A DNA stretch of 64,000 nt from Porticoccus sp041581635 (GTDB taxonomy: Bacteria; Pseudomonadota; Gammaproteobacteria; Pseudomonadales; Porticoccaceae): NCBI GenBank assembly GCA_041581635.1, contig JBFICW010000006.1:25961-89960 (forward strand). Direction: 5' to 3'. The notes beneath the pieces are model-generated. The model did not search any database and was not told the origin of the DNA. It saw nothing but the letters and a program-made list of their open reading frames with translations. The stretch's first letter is position 1, and each line of letters opens with the position of its first letter. The position numbers were made by a program, and so were the translations under genes. Positions 62,958 to 64,000 of this stretch are shown here, piece after piece.

Positions 62958-64000
62958 ATGATTAAGCTGCCACCAAAACTCAACGGTTCCCTGGGTTTAA
63001 ACCCATTTATTTTTATCGCAGAAAATCACCCAGAAAAAACAGGTGAGTACCTTGCCTATTACTGCCCGACCAACAAAAAAGGCAGGTATCACCCGTACGA
63101 TAAATTTCGGCATAGGGTTGACAAAGATCTCGACCCCCAAATTGCGTGGGCATTAACAAAACAGTCTCGTAAATTTCAACAAACCACTATAGAACTACCA
63201 CTTGGAGACGAGCAAGTTCCCGCCCACCTTTTCCTCACTCCGACCATACATAAAGCTATTTCAACAATTGATAGGCATACCACCACAGGTGCGCTGGAGT
63301 ACATGAGCTCACAAATTGGAGAAGAGAATCACCTTCAATATCTCTTTAACAACCTTATAGAAGATGAGGCGATAAGCAGCAGCCAACTTGAGGGGGCCGC
63401 AACTACGACCCTCGTAGCTAAAGATATGTTGAAACGGAAAAGAAAGCCTAGAACGATCGATGAACGGATGATCATTGGTAACTATAAAATGATGAGATTT
63501 GCTTGGGAACATAAGGGCAAGAGCTTGACCAAGGAATTAATCTCAGAGCTACATTCTATAGGTGTAACTGGAATTGATGATGATAAATACACCCCAGGTG
63601 TATTCAGAAAGACTGACGACGTTTTTGTTGAGGGCATTGATGGGGAAGTAGTCCACACTCCTCCGCCAGCTTTAAACCTCAAAAATAGGCTTGAAAAGCT
63701 ATACGCATGGGTAAACACATGCCATGACGATGCTGACACCAAAGATTACTTACACCCCTTAATCAAAGCGATATGTATTCACTTTTCAATTGGATATGAG
63801 CACCCCTTCAGAGATGGCAACGGGCGGGTGGCCAGAGCCCTATTCTACTGGTTCTTGTTTAAAAGTGGCTATGATGCCTTTAGGTATATAGCTGTGAGCA
63901 CTCTACTCAAAGAAGCAGCGATAGAATACGGGAAATCTTATATATACACTGAAACAGATGAGATGGATTTAACTTACTTCGTTGACTATCAATGCTCAAT
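62958..64000 (+). CDS. fic: Fic-domain protein (3' end cut by window edge)
   Basis: Reads 347 codons from ATG 62958 without a stop to the edge. The N-terminal half has an inhibitory motif SSQLEG (S-x-x-x-E-G, within ISSSQLEGAA, near residue 143), which places it in class II, where the Glu blocks ATP binding. The Fic core has the complete active site HPFRDGNGRVAR near residue 280, with catalytic His, phosphate loop and Arg. Enzymes of this type transfer AMP (or another nucleotide) to hydroxyl groups of target proteins. The C-terminal part is missing but predicted by the upstream fragment (62231-62580). It probably belongs to an accessory region. Confidence 0.93.
   Translation, partial: MIKLPPKLNGSLGLNPFIFIAENHPEKTGEYLAYYCPTNKKGRYHPYDKFRHRVDKDLDPQIAWALTKQSRKFQQTTIELPLGDEQVPAHLFLTPTIHKAISTIDRHTTTGALEYMSSQIGEENHLQYLFNNLIEDEAISSSQLEGAATTTLVAKDMLKRKRKPRTIDERMIIGNYKMMRFAWEHKGKSLTKELISELHSIGVTGIDDDKYTPGVFRKTDDVFVEGIDGEVVHTPPPALNLKNRLEKLYAWVNTCHDDADTKDYLHPLIKAICIHFSIGYEHPFRDGNGRVARALFYWFLFKSGYDAFRYIAVSTLLKEAAIEYGKSYIYTETDEMDLTYFVDYQCS

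Noticed and set aside
1..64000. CRISPR array, insertion sequence, rRNA operon or prophage
   Set aside because: No regularly spaced repeats, no transposase or phage structural genes, and no rRNA-like sequence were seen in reading the window.

Overview
The window looks like chromosome of a marine-type gammaproteobacterium, probably Cellvibrionales-like or a relative within Pseudomonadales in the broad sense. That placement is inference. It rests on a full Na+-translocating NADH:quinone reductase operon, a very large NAD-dependent glutamate dehydrogenase, a moderate GC content, and gene order that (from memory) follows Pseudomonas aeruginosa over long stretches: nqr / long GAPDH / mfd / csiV / thioinosine phosphorylase / nagZ / lexA / topA, then rlmKL / rmf / NAD-GDH / MoxR-DUF58-VWA-BatD, then pepN / DUF2797 / YeaC / rhomboid / nadK. 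The psrA and sulA genes that flank lexA in Pseudomonas are absent here.

Layout. 1-1542: end of a cell-wall lytic transglycosylase (MltD type) cut by the left edge. 1584-8766 (minus): nqrABCDEF followed by apbE and nqrM, a complete set for making and flavinylating the sodium pump. 9066-11426 (minus): long-form GAPDH and a lipoprotein. 11498-15840 (plus): mfd-csiV. 15873-19138 (minus): nagZ, an MscS channel, a thioinosine phosphorylase and a DUF4124 protein. 19454-21348: small acidic protein, LOG-family protein and lexA with two tandem SOS boxes. 21451-25661 (minus): two small conserved proteins, topA and a membrane-anchored protein. 25738-29155 (plus): universal stress protein, slt, tatD. 29152-33957: methyltransferase, esterase, CigR-like protein, SulP transporter, glutaredoxin-like protein. 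33993-41756: rlmKL, divergent rmf, and NAD-GDH. 41973-48941 (plus): a six-gene MoxR/Bat operon with a VWA-TPR fusion carrying a Gln/Asn/Asp/Ser-rich tail. 49080-51318: an orphan ParA ATPase and a PilT/PilU ATPase. 51494-57026 (minus): pepN to nadK. 57194-57367 (minus): tRNA-Asp and tRNA-Val. 57492-58409 (plus): queD and thpR. 58433-61900 (minus): epimerase, phosphomannomutase, galU.

The last 2 kb is the only stretch that looks accessory. It holds the 3' end of a fic gene (62231-62580), a displaced 3' half of a tRNA-Pro (62648-62697, minus), and a second, 5'-complete fic gene with an intact active site and inhibitory motif (62958 to the edge). The window's last 13 bases repeat, in the same reading frame, the first 13 bases of the upstream fic fragment. 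This suggests a duplicated segment or mobile-element junction. No CRISPR array, insertion sequence, rRNA or intact prophage was seen. I did not find a clearly new multi-gene system. The best leads are the fic/tRNA-fragment junction, the ParA gene with clustered TGATT/AATCA half-sites upstream, and the palindrome inside the predicted nqr promoter.
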